A stretch of 64,000 bases of DNA from Myxococcus hansupus (GCF_000280925.3 NZ_CP012109.1:9426433-9490432); one strand, 5' to 3'; numbered from the stretch's first letter, positions 44,504 to 54,231 are shown. The notes: a model not told the origin generated them from the sequence alone. A program made the numbers and translations.

Positions 44504-45241
44504 ATGATTGAAGCCAGGAACCTGCACAAGCGCTTCGGCAAGAAGGTGGTCGCGGTGGAGGACGTGTCCTTCGTCGCGGAGGACGGCATCATCACCGGCC
44601 TGCTGGGCCCCAACGGCGCCGGCAAGACGACGACGATGCGCATGCTCTACACGCTGGTGCGCCCGGACCGGGGCACCGCGCTGGTGGACGGCGTGGACGT
44701 GGTGCAGCGGCCCGAGGACGCCCGGCGGGGGCTGGGCGTGCTGCCCGACGCGCGCGGCCTGTACCCGCGCCTGACGGCCCGCGAGCACGCGCGCTACTAC
44801 GGCGAGCTGCACGGCCTGTCCGGCGCCGTGTTGGACAAGCGCGTGGATGAACTGCTGGACCTGTTGGACATGCGCGAAATCGCCGACCGGCGCACGGAGG
44901 GCTTCAGCCAGGGCGAGCGTGTGAAGGTGGCCATGGCGCGCGCGCTGGTGCACGGGCCTCGCAACGTGCTGCTGGACGAGCCCACCAACGGGCTGGACGT
45001 CATGAGCACCCGCGCGGTGCGCAACCTGCTGCGGCGCTTGAAGGACGAGGGCCGCTGCGTGGTGTTCTCCAGCCACGTCATGCAGGAGGTGGCGGCGCTG
45101 TGTGACCGCATCGTGGTGGTGGCGCACGGGCGCGTGGTGGCGGACGGCACGCCGGACGCGCTGCGCGAGCGCACCGGCAAGGACAGCCTGGAGGAGGCCT
45201 TCGTGGCCACCATCGGCACGGACCAGGGGTTGATGCAATGA
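44504..45241 (+). CDS. natA: ABC exporter ATP-binding subunit, NatA-like
   Basis: A 245-residue ATPase with Walker A GPNGAGKTT (about 36-44), the signature FSQGERVKVA (LSGGQ is more usual), Walker B VLLDEPTNGLD and the His switch (SSHVMQE). It powers the membrane subunit that follows; in Bacillus, NatAB exports sodium, but myxobacterial relatives are untested. Its stop overlaps the next ATG (ATGA), so it forms a two-gene operon with the permease, and the peptidase 12 bp upstream may belong too. Confidence 0.88.
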   Translation: MIEARNLHKRFGKKVVAVEDVSFVAEDGIITGLLGPNGAGKTTTMRMLYTLVRPDRGTALVDGVDVVQRPEDARRGLGVLPDARGLYPRLTAREHARYYGELHGLSGAVLDKRVDELLDLLDMREIADRRTEGFSQGERVKVAMARALVHGPRNVLLDEPTNGLDVMSTRAVRNLLRRLKDEGRCVVFSSHVMQEVAALCDRIVVVAHGRVVADGTPDALRERTGKDSLEEAFVATIGTDQGLMQ

Positions 45242-46410
45242 TGCGGCTGTCCTTCTCCGTCTTCCGCAAGGAGCTGCGGGACCACCTGCGGGACCACCGC
45301 TCGGTGTTGACCTCGCTGCTGTGGCCGCTGATTGGCCCCGTCGTGTTCCTGGTGATGTTCAACATGTTGGCCTCCTGGTACCGGCAGGACCGGCCGCTGC
45401 AACTGCCCGTGGTGGGGCGTGAGCATGCGCCCAGCCTGATGGCCTTCCTGGAGCGCTACGGGGCGAAGCTGGAGGCGGCTCCGGAGAACTACGAGGAGCG
45501 CGTCCGCGCGGGCTCACTGGACGCGGTGCTGGTGGTGCCGGACGACTATGCGGAGTCGTACTCCGCCGGGCACACTGCCGAGGTGCAGCTCGTGGTGGAC
45601 AGCTCGCGCCAGTCCGCGCGCCAGTCGGTGATGCGCGCGCGGCGGTTGTTGGAGGCGTACTCGCAGATGCTCGGCAACCAGCGCCTCTATGCGCGCGGCG
45701 TCGTGCCGGAGCTGGCCATGCCCGTGCGGGTGGCGGAGACGGACCTGTCCACGCCGGAGCGCACGGCGGCGGGCATGCTCAACACGGTCCCGCTCTTCCT
45801 GGTCATCGCCGCCTTCGCGGGCGGCATGCAGGTGGCCAGTGACACCATGGCCGGCGAGCGCGAGCGAGGCTCATTGGAGCCGCTGCTGCTCAACCCGGCC
45901 CCTCGCGGCGCGGTGGTGGTGGGCAAGTGGCTGTCCACCGTCGCCATGGCCATCGCGGCGGTGGTGATAACCCTGGTGGGCTATTTGCTGGTGGTGCAGC
46001 GGGTTCCGCTGGAGGACCTGGGGGTGAAGGCCCGCTTCGACGCGCCCGCGGCCCTGGGCATGGCCGCCGCCGTGCTGCCGCTGGCCCTGGCCGCCTCGGC
46101 CGTGCAGGTGTGGGTGTCCACGTATGCGCGCTCCTTCAAGGAAGCGCAGACGTACCTGTCCCTCCTGATGTTCGTCCCCATGCTGCCGGGCATGATGCTG
46201 GCCCTGTCGCCGCTCCAGCCGAAGCTGTGGATGTTCTTCGTGCCGGTGTTCGGGCAGGAGCTGCTCGCGGGCGAGGTGATGCGCGGGGAGCCGCTGGGCG
46301 TGCTGCCCTTCCTCATCGCCACCGCGTCCAGCGTCATGGTGACGGCGCTGGCGCTGGGAATCACCACCCGTTTGTTGACCCAGGAGCGCATCGTCTTCGG
46401 CCGGGGCTGA
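45238..46410 (+). CDS. natB: ABC exporter permease subunit, NatB-like
   Basis: A 390-residue membrane protein of the ABC2 type: one helix (about 22-45), a large extracytoplasmic domain (about 50-175), then five helices to the end, with the ERERGSLEPLLLNP motif between helices 2 and 3 that is typical of NatB/YhaP-like permeases. It works with the NatA-like ATPase encoded just before it. Substrate not shown: sodium, drug or antibiotic peptide are possible. Confidence 0.87.
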   Translation: MMRLSFSVFRKELRDHLRDHRSVLTSLLWPLIGPVVFLVMFNMLASWYRQDRPLQLPVVGREHAPSLMAFLERYGAKLEAAPENYEERVRAGSLDAVLVVPDDYAESYSAGHTAEVQLVVDSSRQSARQSVMRARRLLEAYSQMLGNQRLYARGVVPELAMPVRVAETDLSTPERTAAGMLNTVPLFLVIAAFAGGMQVASDTMAGERERGSLEPLLLNPAPRGAVVVGKWLSTVAMAIAAVVITLVGYLLVVQRVPLEDLGVKARFDAPAALGMAAAVLPLALAASAVQVWVSTYARSFKEAQTYLSLLMFVPMLPGMMLALSPLQPKLWMFFVPVFGQELLAGEVMRGEPLGVLPFLIATASSVMVTALALGITTRLLTQERIVFGRG

Positions 46411-46537
46411 CAGGAGGCGCCTTGTTCGCCCCCTTTGCGTTACGCTCCACACACACTCAGGTGTCACTGTCGTCGGGTGGCATTTGGGCGGCGGCCTGAC
46501 GTGACAGCCACGCGCCTTTTCCTTCCAATGGGGCCAG

Positions 46538-47605
46538 ATGAAGACCGAGCGAGACGCCTTGTTTCCCCCCGCGCCTGCTTCCGTGGCCACCAGCGGGGGG
46601 GCTCCCCGATTTGGCACGTACCAGGGTGAGCTGCCCGAGGTCGACCTGCCGAACCTGCAAGGGCAGTGGGCTCCGGGGCGCGCCACGCGCCTGCTCAAAC
46701 GCAAGCGTTGGAACTACACGTTCGCCGCCACGCCGGAGGTCGCCGCGCTCTTCGCGGTGGTGGACCTGGGCTACACGTCGAGCGCCTTCGCGGTGGCCCT
46801 GGACCTGCGTGAGCGCCGGCCCCTGTGTGACGTGAGCTTCCTGGGCACGCCGGGCCCCATGGTGGAGCTGGGCGACAAGCCGGGGCAGGGGCTCAAGGCC
46901 TCCTTCCGGACGCTGGGCGGGCGCCTGTCGGTGCAGCGTGGCGAGGACGACGAACGCTACCGCGTCTCGGTGGACGTCAGCCGGCTGCGCACCGGGAGCC
47001 TCCAGTCCTTCCAGTGGGAGGGCGACTTGATGGTGGCCGGTGGGCCGCCCGCGCTCACGGTGGTGGCGCCGGTGGAGGGTGACGGGCTGGTGAACGTCAC
47101 CATGAAGAGCAACGGCCTGCTGACGTTCGGCAGCCTGGAGGCGGGTGGCAAGCGCTTCCGGTTGGACGGTGGCGTTGGCGGCATGGACTACACGCAGGGG
47201 TACCTCGCGCGGCACACGGCGTGGCGGTGGGCTTTCGCCGCGGGGCGGCTCGCGGACGGTACACCGGTGGGCATCAACCTCGTGGAGGGCTTCAACGAGG
47301 GCAACGCGGACGCCAACGAGAACGCGCTGTGGTTGGGGGACAAGCTGTATCCGCTGGCGCGGGCGCGCTTCGAGTACGACACGAAGGACTTGATGGCGCC
47401 GTGGCGGCTGGTGACGGTGGATGGCGCGGTGGACCTGCGCGTCCAGCCGTTCCACGTGCACCGTGAGGACCGGAACCTTCGCCTCGTGGTGAGCCACTTC
47501 GCGCAGCCGGTGGGCTTCTTCAACGGCACGGTGCGCGTGGGCAGCCGCACGCTGGAGCTGAAGGACGTCCCCGGCGTCACGGAGGACCAGGACATGCTGT
47601 GGTGA
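46538..47605 (+). CDS. DUF2804-family protein
   Basis: A 355-residue protein of the DUF2804 family, recognised by the central GGMDYTQGYLARHTAWRWA (about 210-230) and ALDLRERRPL near 85. It is predicted to be a beta-sandwich protein of the lipocalin/svf1 type, suggesting lipid binding, but the function is unknown. It has no signal peptide. The 127-bp gap upstream has no clear promoter. A small hairpin follows its stop (GGCCCACGC 47612-47620 with GCGTGGGCC 47626-47634), which probably ends transcription. Confidence 0.85.
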   Translation: MKTERDALFPPAPASVATSGGAPRFGTYQGELPEVDLPNLQGQWAPGRATRLLKRKRWNYTFAATPEVAALFAVVDLGYTSSAFAVALDLRERRPLCDVSFLGTPGPMVELGDKPGQGLKASFRTLGGRLSVQRGEDDERYRVSVDVSRLRTGSLQSFQWEGDLMVAGGPPALTVVAPVEGDGLVNVTMKSNGLLTFGSLEAGGKRFRLDGGVGGMDYTQGYLARHTAWRWAFAAGRLADGTPVGINLVEGFNEGNADANENALWLGDKLYPLARARFEYDTKDLMAPWRLVTVDGAVDLRVQPFHVHREDRNLRLVVSHFAQPVGFFNGTVRVGSRTLELKDVPGVTEDQDMLW

Positions 47606-47611
47606 GGTGAT

Positions 47612-47634
47612 GGCCCACGCGTGTCGCGTGGGCC
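47612..47634 (+). terminator. hairpin after the DUF2804 gene
   Basis: GGCCCACGC (47612-47620) pairs perfectly with GCGTGGGCC (47626-47634), loop of five, seven bases after the stop. Confidence 0.6.
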
Positions 47635-47706
47635 TCTCCAGGAGGCGACGCACCGCACGTCTCTTGGCCGAGTACCGCCTGCTTTTCGCTGCGGCGGGCT
47701 GGAGCT

Positions 47707-47780
47707 GGGCCGGGCGGCACGTCGTGCCACAAGGCCGCGTTACGGCGGACTTGGAGACGGGCCGGGCGGCACGTCGTGCC
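47707..47780. repeat. duplicated 22-bp palindromic element
   Basis: GGGCCGGGCGGCACGTCGTG plus CC occurs identically at 47707-47728 and 47759-47780. Each copy contains a perfect 6-bp inverted repeat GGCACG-T-CGTGCC. The pair lies in the gap between two convergent genes, the second copy abutting the stop of the minus-strand lipoprotein. Confidence 0.8.
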
Positions 47781-49073
47781 TCAGGGGCGCGAGTCGTCTT
47801 TCCCCGGTGCAGGGGTGGCGTAGACGAGCTCAGTCGTGAGGCGGCCCTCCGGGAGGATTCGCTCCGTCCACTCCAGTGCGCCACTCGCGTCGGCCCGTGC
47901 TTCTTCGGTGACGGTGCCCGTGGTGACAGTCAGGGCACGCGGTCCGGCGGCGGGCGTCCGGCGCAGCACCACCTCCGTGGGCGCGGTGGCGTCGGCCTCG
48001 GGGCGGTAGACATCGAACAGGACCTCGGACGCGTCGCCCGTGAGCAGCCCATCGCGGATGCCCGTGCGAATCATCTCCTCGGTGGCGACTCCACGTATCG
48101 ACGTGAAGTGACCTTTCAGGGTGCGTGAGCCCTGGCGGCCCTCGTAGCGGTACGCGGTAGCCGGCATCGGGCGCGGAGGCTTGCTCGGCCGGTCACGCCG
48201 GAGCGTCACCTGGAGCTTCAAACCGCCGTTCTCCGCGTAGGCATGGCGCTGCTCCAGCAGTTGCCCCGCGTCATCCGTGACGGTGGTGATGGTGCGGTCC
48301 TCGGCGCGAGGCCCATTCTCGGAACCGGGCAGCAGCAGGCTGGTGAAGGCCTCCGTGCGCTGTGTGCCACCGCCCAGACTCCGCCCGGTGCGCCACTCGA
48401 AGCCCGCGAGCCGGCCATCCAGCTTCAAGACCCGGAGCTCCGTCATGGACACGGGCGCTCGGGGCTGACCTGGGACCTGGAGCGTCGTGGCGATGCCCGT
48501 GGTGATGCGCTGGAAGGTGCGCGCGTAGCCGGGCTCGTCGTGCGCGCACAGCAGGGGCAGCTCGGGGCTCGCGCTCACCATCAGCTTCAGCCTGCCCGCG
48601 CTGACGCGGTCGCCAGACGTGGCCACCTCATAATCCATGTCCACGAACATCACCGGGGCCCCAGCGACCACCGAGACGTCCGTGGGCGTGAGGCTCCGAA
48701 CGCTGACGCTCCGGTGACCCTGCGCCGCCTTCGCCACCGCGATCACCGCGCCCGCCGCGTCGATGGGGCGCTCGTACACGAAGCAGCTCAACGGCGCCTC
48801 GGTGCCCAGCGGAATCTCCAGCCGCGTGGAGCCCTCGTGTCGCGTCAGCTTGGGCGCCGCCACGGCTTCGACCTCGGCGGTGAAGATGCCCTCCGTGGAC
48901 GTCACGCGCTGCAGGGGCAGCGGTGCCAGCTCGCGCGCGGCGGGACCGGACGGCACGGGTGGAGCCTTCGACGGAGCCGGGGGCGGTGGCATCGGCGGCT
49001 CCGGCCGGACCGTCGTCACGGACGGCCCGGCACAGGCGGAGGTGAGACACATCAGGAGTGCGAGGCGCCGCAT
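47781..49073 (-). CDS. large lipoprotein of unknown function
   Basis: A 430-residue lipoprotein (lipobox SACA at about residue 14) with a proline-rich segment (about 25-50) and a long beta-rich body. I recognise no family. Two regions (about 70-180 and 290-420) look like separate modules. It has no enzyme motif and few cysteines. The stop lies next to a duplicated palindrome, and it is last in the minus-strand run that also holds the aldolase-like and aminopeptidase genes. Confidence 0.7.
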   Translation of the reverse strand: MRRLALLMCLTSACAGPSVTTVRPEPPMPPPPAPSKAPPVPSGPAARELAPLPLQRVTSTEGIFTAEVEAVAAPKLTRHEGSTRLEIPLGTEAPLSCFVYERPIDAAGAVIAVAKAAQGHRSVSVRSLTPTDVSVVAGAPVMFVDMDYEVATSGDRVSAGRLKLMVSASPELPLLCAHDEPGYARTFQRITTGIATTLQVPGQPRAPVSMTELRVLKLDGRLAGFEWRTGRSLGGGTQRTEAFTSLLLPGSENGPRAEDRTITTVTDDAGQLLEQRHAYAENGGLKLQVTLRRDRPSKPPRPMPATAYRYEGRQGSRTLKGHFTSIRGVATEEMIRTGIRDGLLTGDASEVLFDVYRPEADATAPTEVVLRRTPAAGPRALTVTTGTVTEEARADASGALEWTERILPEGRLTTELVYATPAPGKDDSRP

Positions 49074-49096
49074 GACGAAACCTGGAGCCCCGTGCC

Positions 49097-50455
49097 CTAA
49101 CCGGCGCGCGCGCGGCGCGCCGCGACGATGTCCCGGAACGAGCGACTGCGGAGCTCCTCCAGGGTGAGGCCCGCGGCCAGCACCTCCTCCTGGGTGAGCG
49201 CACCGCAGCTCAGCCCGCGCAGGAAGAAGTTGAGCAGCCCCTGCCCGGTGGCCGCGTCATCGAAGACGTCACCCACCAGCGTGGCCTGCGCGGCCTTCTC
49301 CATGAACGCCTGGAGCCTGCGCGACGCCGCGTCCAATCCATCCAGGAAGAACGCGTACACGGCCGCGTAGCGCACGGGGAGCTGCGCCGGGTGCAAGTCC
49401 CAGCCTTGGTACCAGCCGCGCTCCAGTGAATGCCGGATGTGCCGGTACGACACCTGCCAGGCGCGGTGGATGGCCTCCTGGTTCTCCCGGCGCTCGGTGG
49501 GCAGCAGCGGCTCGTCCTTGCGGGCCCGGTGTGGCGGGACGGGCATGACGTTGGTGGCGCCGTCCGCCAGCCGGATGCCCGTCCCCGCGAGCGACACCTG
49601 CACCAAATCCCGCAGGAAGTCGCAGGCTGGGTGCAGCATCGTCTGCGTGTGCGCGCTCACGCCCAGCGCCGCGGTGTAGTCGTACAAGCCCAGGTGGACG
49701 CTGGTGCAGCGGCCCTCGCTCGCGGCCACCAGCGTGGGCAGGTGCAGTCGGCCTTGGGTATCGAAGAGGGCCTGGGGCGTCTCCACCATCAGCTCGATGC
49801 CCACCGCGCCCACCGGCAGCCCGTGCCGTGTCTCCAGCACCTCCAGGACGCGAGCGAGCGCCTTCACCTGCTCCGGCAGCGACACCTTGGGCAGGGTGAC
49901 GACGAAGTTCGGCGGCAGCTTCCCGCCCGTGCGCTCCAGCAGCGTGGTGAGGAACAGGTCCAGCGTGCGCGTGGACCGGTCGAACAGCTCCTCGGTGAAG
50001 GACTTCACCCGGATGCCGATGAAGGGCGGCAACAGCTCCTGGGCCAGTCCGCGCGCCATCTCCTCCGCGGCGGACACGGCGTGGCCGTCCTCCTCCGCGT
50101 CGGTGCGATGTCCGTAGCCATCCTCGAAGTCGATGCGCAGGTCCTCCACGGACTCGCGTTCGAGCTTGGCCACCACGCGGGCGTAGACGCGCTGGGCGAA
50201 GCGGCCGCGCTGGGGCAGCCCCAGGCCGTGCGCCAGCACGGGCGAATCCGGCGCGTATTCCTTCAGCGTGCTCAGCGCGAGCGTGCCCAGCTTCCGGGCC
50301 GTTTCCGCCCGGAAGAGGTGCGCGCCGCCGTACACCACGTGCACCGGCTGCCGCTGTGCCGAGTCACCCGGGTACGTGCGGTCAAAGGCCGCGTTGGCCT
50401 GGCGCAGGGCCTCCCGGACGCCCGAGAGGCTCTCCACAGTCAGGGACGTCTTCAC
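49097..50455 (-). CDS. CitE/HpcH-aldolase-superfamily protein (DUF6986-like)
   Basis: A 452-residue cytoplasmic enzyme of the HpcH/HpaI (CitE) TIM-barrel superfamily. Marks: RIDFEDGYG with acidic residues near 110, IGIRVKS near 150, and IELMVETPQAL near 225, which carries the metal-binding Glu. The exact reaction is unknown; characterised relatives cleave or form C-C bonds of 2-oxo acids and citrate-like esters. Its GTG at 50455 overlaps the stop of the aminopeptidase gene (GTGA), so they are coupled. An upstream GTG at 50473 is possible. Confidence 0.8.
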   Translation of the reverse strand: MKTSLTVESLSGVREALRQANAAFDRTYPGDSAQRQPVHVVYGGAHLFRAETARKLGTLALSTLKEYAPDSPVLAHGLGLPQRGRFAQRVYARVVAKLERESVEDLRIDFEDGYGHRTDAEEDGHAVSAAEEMARGLAQELLPPFIGIRVKSFTEELFDRSTRTLDLFLTTLLERTGGKLPPNFVVTLPKVSLPEQVKALARVLEVLETRHGLPVGAVGIELMVETPQALFDTQGRLHLPTLVAASEGRCTSVHLGLYDYTAALGVSAHTQTMLHPACDFLRDLVQVSLAGTGIRLADGATNVMPVPPHRARKDEPLLPTERRENQEAIHRAWQVSYRHIRHSLERGWYQGWDLHPAQLPVRYAAVYAFFLDGLDAASRRLQAFMEKAAQATLVGDVFDDAATGQGLLNFFLRGLSCGALTQEEVLAAGLTLEELRSRSFRDIVAARRARAG

Positions 50456-53004
50456 GGCTGACGCTTCAGCCACGCGGAGACCTCGGGGGTGCAGCGCTCA
50501 CGCAGCGCCACGTCCTGGGACAGCCGCTCCAGCGTCTGGGCCGTGGCCTGCTGGGCCTCGGGGATGGGCTGGGCCTTGAGCAGGGCCTGCATCTGCTCCA
50601 GGTGCTGGCGCGTGCGCAGCAGGCCCATGGCCTCGACGATGCGGCGCAGCAGCATGGGGGCGCCGCCGGTGCGGGCCACCACGTCCTTCCACTGCGTGCG
50701 CATCTGCTCCCACCACGCCTCGCGGCCGGTGCGGTTGCCCAGCAGCCCCGCCACGAAGCTGGACACGTCCTGCGTCTTCACGGTGTCCGTGTAGAGCAGG
50801 CCGCGCGCGCGCTCGGTGAGCGCCGGGTCCTCGAAGGCGGTGAGGGCCAGCAGGTAACGCCGCTGCGTGGCCGGGTCGGGCTCCGACGGGAGCTTCTGGA
50901 GGAAGGCGTCGAAGAGCGCCGCGTCGCCCGCGCGCGCCACCATGCCCACCGCGGCGTCCAGCAGGTTGGGCTCCAGCGCGTCGCGCTCGCCCTGGAGCAT
51001 GCGCGCCACGCGGGGCTTCGCCTCGGCGAGCGCTTCCTTCCCGCGCGCCAGTCCACCCACCGCGCGCACCAGCGCCGCGCGCCGCAGCTTCACCCGGTCC
51101 GCTTCGTTCGGCGCCGCCTGCCAGCCCAGCTTCTTCAGGCCGGGGCCCAGCAGCTTCTCGACCCAGGCGCGGAAGCGCACCTGGTCTTCGCCGTCCACCA
51201 GCCGGCCTTCGATGTACGCGAGCCGTCCCACCAGCTCGTCCAGGACGGAGTCGTCCTCCTCGTCGCCGAAGCGGCCGGCCAGGTCCAGCATGTCCGCCAC
51301 CGACACCTCTCCCGCGCGCACCAGCGCCCACTGGTCCGCCAGCAGGGAGATGCGCTCGGAGGGCGCCAGCGCCTTCAGGTTCGTGGCCAGCTTCTCCAGG
51401 CCCGGCTTGTCATAGGCCACCCGGTAGAAGCCGGTGGAGGCGGCGTTGGCCGTCAGCCACTTCACCTCGCCCTCGCCCTCCAGCTTCACCGTGGCCTGCG
51501 CGTCGCGCAGCAGCACGCGCTGCTCTCGCACGCCGCTGGCGTCCTGGTAGCGAAGTACGACGGGCACCGGCCACTTCTCGCCGCTCGTCACGCCGGGCTC
51601 GGAATAGAAGCGGCGCTGCGACAGCGACAGCGAGCGCCCGTCCAGCTTCACGGAGACGAGCGGGAAGCCGCTCTGGCCCACCCACGCGGTGGCCAGCTCC
51701 TCCACGGGCTGCTTGGCGGCCTCGCCCAGCGCGTTCCACAAGTCTTCCTTCACCGCGTTGGCGCGTGCGTGCTTGCGCATGTACTGCCGGATGCCCTCGC
51801 GGAAGGGGGCCTCGCCGAGGAAGCCCTCAATCATCCGCAGCACCGCGCCGCCCTTCTCGTACGTAATCGCGTCGAAGCTCTCACCGGCCTCGCCCGCGTT
51901 GCGCACCTCGCCGTGGATGGGGTGCGTGGACTTGAGCGCGTCCAGGTGCAGCGCGCTGGCGCGGTGCGCGTCGAAGTCCAGCCACATGCGCCACTCCGGG
52001 CGCCACTGGTCCACAATCTTGAACGCCATCCATGTGGCGAAGGCCTCGTTCAGCCACAGGTCGTCCCACCACACCATGGTGACCCAGTTGCCGAACCACT
52101 GGTGCGCCAGCTCGTGCGTCACCACCTCCGCCACGCGCTTCTTCACCGACAGCGGCGCGGTGGCCGGGTCCAGCAGCAGCGCCACCTCGCGGTAGGTGAT
52201 GAGGCCGGCGTTCTCCATGGCGCCCGCCTCGAAGTCGGGGATGCCCACCTGGTCCACCTTGGTGAAGGCATACGGCAGCCCGAAGTAGTCCTGGAGCTTG
52301 GGGAGCACCGCCAGCGCCACGTCCTGGCCAAAGCGCGTCAGGTGCGCCTTCTCCGGCAGCGCCCACGTGCGCACCGGGACGCCCTGCACGTCCTGCGCGT
52401 CGGTGCCCACCAGGGGGCCCACCACCAGGGCGATGAGGTAGCTGCTGAGCACCTCCGTCTCCTGGAACGTCACCGCGCGCAGGTTGCCCTCCTGCGTGTC
52501 CTTCACCACCGGGCCGTTGCCCAGCACGGTGAGGCCCTGCGGCACGCGCACGGTGAGGGCCCAGCGCGCCTTGAAGGCGGGCTCGTCGAAGCAGGGGAAG
52601 AGGCGGCGCGCGTCGGCGGCCTCGAACTGGGTGGCCGCCACCTTGCCCGCCTGGTACAGGCCGCGCAGGCCCTCCGTGAAGCGGCCCGTCCACGCGATGT
52701 CCAACGTCGCGGCGCCGGTGGGCAGCGCCTCGTCGAAGCGGAGCACCACCGTCTCGCTCGCCGCCACGGGCTGGATGGACGCGGGCTTGTGCTGCGTGTT
52801 GCCCGCGCGGAACGTCACCTCACCCAGCTCCAGGGCGATGGCGTGCAGGATGATTTCCTTCGACGGCGCCGACAGGTCCAGCTCGAGCGTCTGCTGGCCG
52901 GAGAAGGACTTCGCGTCCAGGTCCAGGGTCAGCGTGGCCGCGTAACGGCGGGGACGGATGGAGGTCGAAAGGCGGAAGTTCTTGTCTTCGGTCGGGTGCG
53001 CCAT
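50452..53004 (-). CDS. M1-family zinc aminopeptidase
   Basis: An 850-residue aminopeptidase of the PepN/ERAP type with substrate-anchor GAMEN (261-265), the zinc site HELAH (297-301) plus Glu320 (WLNEAF), and an ERAP1_C-like helical C-terminus. It has no signal peptide, so it should trim peptides in the cytoplasm. Length is typical. Its stop overlaps the aldolase-like gene by four bases, and its ATG lies 13 bp after the HExxHH-protein gene, so peptide processing is central to this operon. Confidence 0.93.
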   Translation of the reverse strand: MAHPTEDKNFRLSTSIRPRRYAATLTLDLDAKSFSGQQTLELDLSAPSKEIILHAIALELGEVTFRAGNTQHKPASIQPVAASETVVLRFDEALPTGAATLDIAWTGRFTEGLRGLYQAGKVAATQFEAADARRLFPCFDEPAFKARWALTVRVPQGLTVLGNGPVVKDTQEGNLRAVTFQETEVLSSYLIALVVGPLVGTDAQDVQGVPVRTWALPEKAHLTRFGQDVALAVLPKLQDYFGLPYAFTKVDQVGIPDFEAGAMENAGLITYREVALLLDPATAPLSVKKRVAEVVTHELAHQWFGNWVTMVWWDDLWLNEAFATWMAFKIVDQWRPEWRMWLDFDAHRASALHLDALKSTHPIHGEVRNAGEAGESFDAITYEKGGAVLRMIEGFLGEAPFREGIRQYMRKHARANAVKEDLWNALGEAAKQPVEELATAWVGQSGFPLVSVKLDGRSLSLSQRRFYSEPGVTSGEKWPVPVVLRYQDASGVREQRVLLRDAQATVKLEGEGEVKWLTANAASTGFYRVAYDKPGLEKLATNLKALAPSERISLLADQWALVRAGEVSVADMLDLAGRFGDEEDDSVLDELVGRLAYIEGRLVDGEDQVRFRAWVEKLLGPGLKKLGWQAAPNEADRVKLRRAALVRAVGGLARGKEALAEAKPRVARMLQGERDALEPNLLDAAVGMVARAGDAALFDAFLQKLPSEPDPATQRRYLLALTAFEDPALTERARGLLYTDTVKTQDVSSFVAGLLGNRTGREAWWEQMRTQWKDVVARTGGAPMLLRRIVEAMGLLRTRQHLEQMQALLKAQPIPEAQQATAQTLERLSQDVALRERCTPEVSAWLKRQP

Positions 53005-53017
53005 AGGGATGCGGAAT

Positions 53018-53596
53018 CTAGCCTCCGCGCCGCCGCCTGCCTGGACTTATGTCAGGGGTGTTTTCAGCCACACCCTTGGCGGCCCCGGAAAGCCGTTGTC
53101 TGGCGGGGCGGGGCACGAGCTGATGGAAGAGGCTGGATTCCCGCTGGAAGAAGCCTTCCGTGTGGAAGGAAGACGGCAGCTCCAGCAGAAGAAAGTCCAA
53201 GTGGTGACACAGCTCATGCAGCAGGGTGCGCAGGTAGGTGCGGAAGGCCACCACGCGCGCGTGCTTCGCCGTCCGCATCCAGAGCTGGATGAGGGGACGT
53301 TGGCCTCGCTCCAGGGTGTACATGCCGTGCAGCTCGCCGGTGGAGGAGGACGGGCGGACCTCCAGGACCTCCAGCCGGGTCCTCACCACGCCGAGCCGCT
53401 CGCACAACGCGTCGCTCAGGCGGGCGGTGGCCTGCTCCGTGTCCTCCACCCGGCCCGTGGCCAGCGCCTCGCGCAGCGCGGTCACCAGGGGCTCCAGCGT
53501 CCGGGGCTCGCGCAGGCGGAGCGCGTGGACCGAATCACTCATCCGGTAGACGCGTTGCTGCGCGTGGCTGAGGTTGTCGAAGTAGGCGAAGGTCAC
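53018..53596 (-). CDS. small putative zinc metallopeptidase (HExxHH motif)
   Basis: A 192-residue protein. The N-terminal half is helical (AYFDNLSHAQQRVYRMSDSV). The C-terminal half has LLHELCHHLDF, a classical HExxH zinc site with an extra His, and then SFHTEGFFQRESSLFHQL, which may give the third ligand. It resembles SprT-like or mini-gluzincin proteins, but I cannot place it. No ATG fits the homology: GTG 53596 has no ribosome site and ATG 53542 would cut the domain, so the start is uncertain. It sits 47 bp after a lipoprotein gene and just before the M1 aminopeptidase. Confidence 0.72.
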   Translation of the reverse strand: MTFAYFDNLSHAQQRVYRMSDSVHALRLREPRTLEPLVTALREALATGRVEDTEQATARLSDALCERLGVVRTRLEVLEVRPSSSTGELHGMYTLERGQRPLIQLWMRTAKHARVVAFRTYLRTLLHELCHHLDFLLLELPSSFHTEGFFQRESSLFHQLVPRPARQRLSGAAKGVAENTPDISPGRRRRGG

Positions 53597-53643
53597 GGGC
53601 GCGAGTCGGTTCCAGACAGCTTCCCACTCGCGCCCGCGACTGG

Positions 53644-54231
53644 CTACAGCCCGCCAACCTCCAGCGCGCCCCCCAGCCCGGGGAAGGGCTTGGTGAGCAG
53701 GGCCTGGAAGACGATGTCCTCCAGGCGAATTTGCGCCGGAAGCTGCGGCAGCGTGAGGCCGGAGCGGACCACGGTGTTGCTGACGATGACCCAGACACGC
53801 CGGCGGCCGATGGCGCTCTTGAGCGCCGGAGCGTCGATGCGCACGGGCGTGCGGGAGTTGGGCTGGAAGTCCCGCTGCGGGAGGATTTCCGCCGCCGTGT
53901 CGTAATAGGCCGGCCGGTTGAAATCCGTGTACAGCCGCGGGTTGTCCGGCGTGGCGCTGCCGGTCAGCGACAGGCGCGCGGCCGTGCGCAGGGTGAGCGT
54001 GGGGGACGGGTTGACCACGACGAGGCTGGCGGCGACCTCGTTGACGACGATGTCCAGGTTCTGAGTGTTGACGGACTCCTCCGGCAGGTCGAGCGCCACC
54101 TCCGCGTAGACGGGCTCCAGCAGCGAGGTGACGGGCACCACCTGGTCGAAGGGCTCCGTCTGGATGGCGATCTCCGCCGAGCACGCGGACAACAGCAGCA
54201 CGCAGGGGAGCAGCAGCAGGGCGCGCATCAT
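53644..54231 (-). CDS. lipoprotein of unknown function
   Basis: A 195-residue lipoprotein with lipobox LSAC at about residue 17. The mature part is beta-rich with alternating hydrophobics (LDIVVNEVAASLVVV) and no recognised family. Its ATG overlaps the stop of the outer-membrane protein gene upstream (ATGA), so the two are co-translated. It is probably a periplasmic partner of that outer-membrane protein. Confidence 0.72.
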   Translation of the reverse strand: MMRALLLLPCVLLLSACSAEIAIQTEPFDQVVPVTSLLEPVYAEVALDLPEESVNTQNLDIVVNEVAASLVVVNPSPTLTLRTAARLSLTGSATPDNPRLYTDFNRPAYYDTAAEILPQRDFQPNSRTPVRIDAPALKSAIGRRRVWVIVSNTVVRSGLTLPQLPAQIRLEDIVFQALLTKPFPGLGGALEVGGL

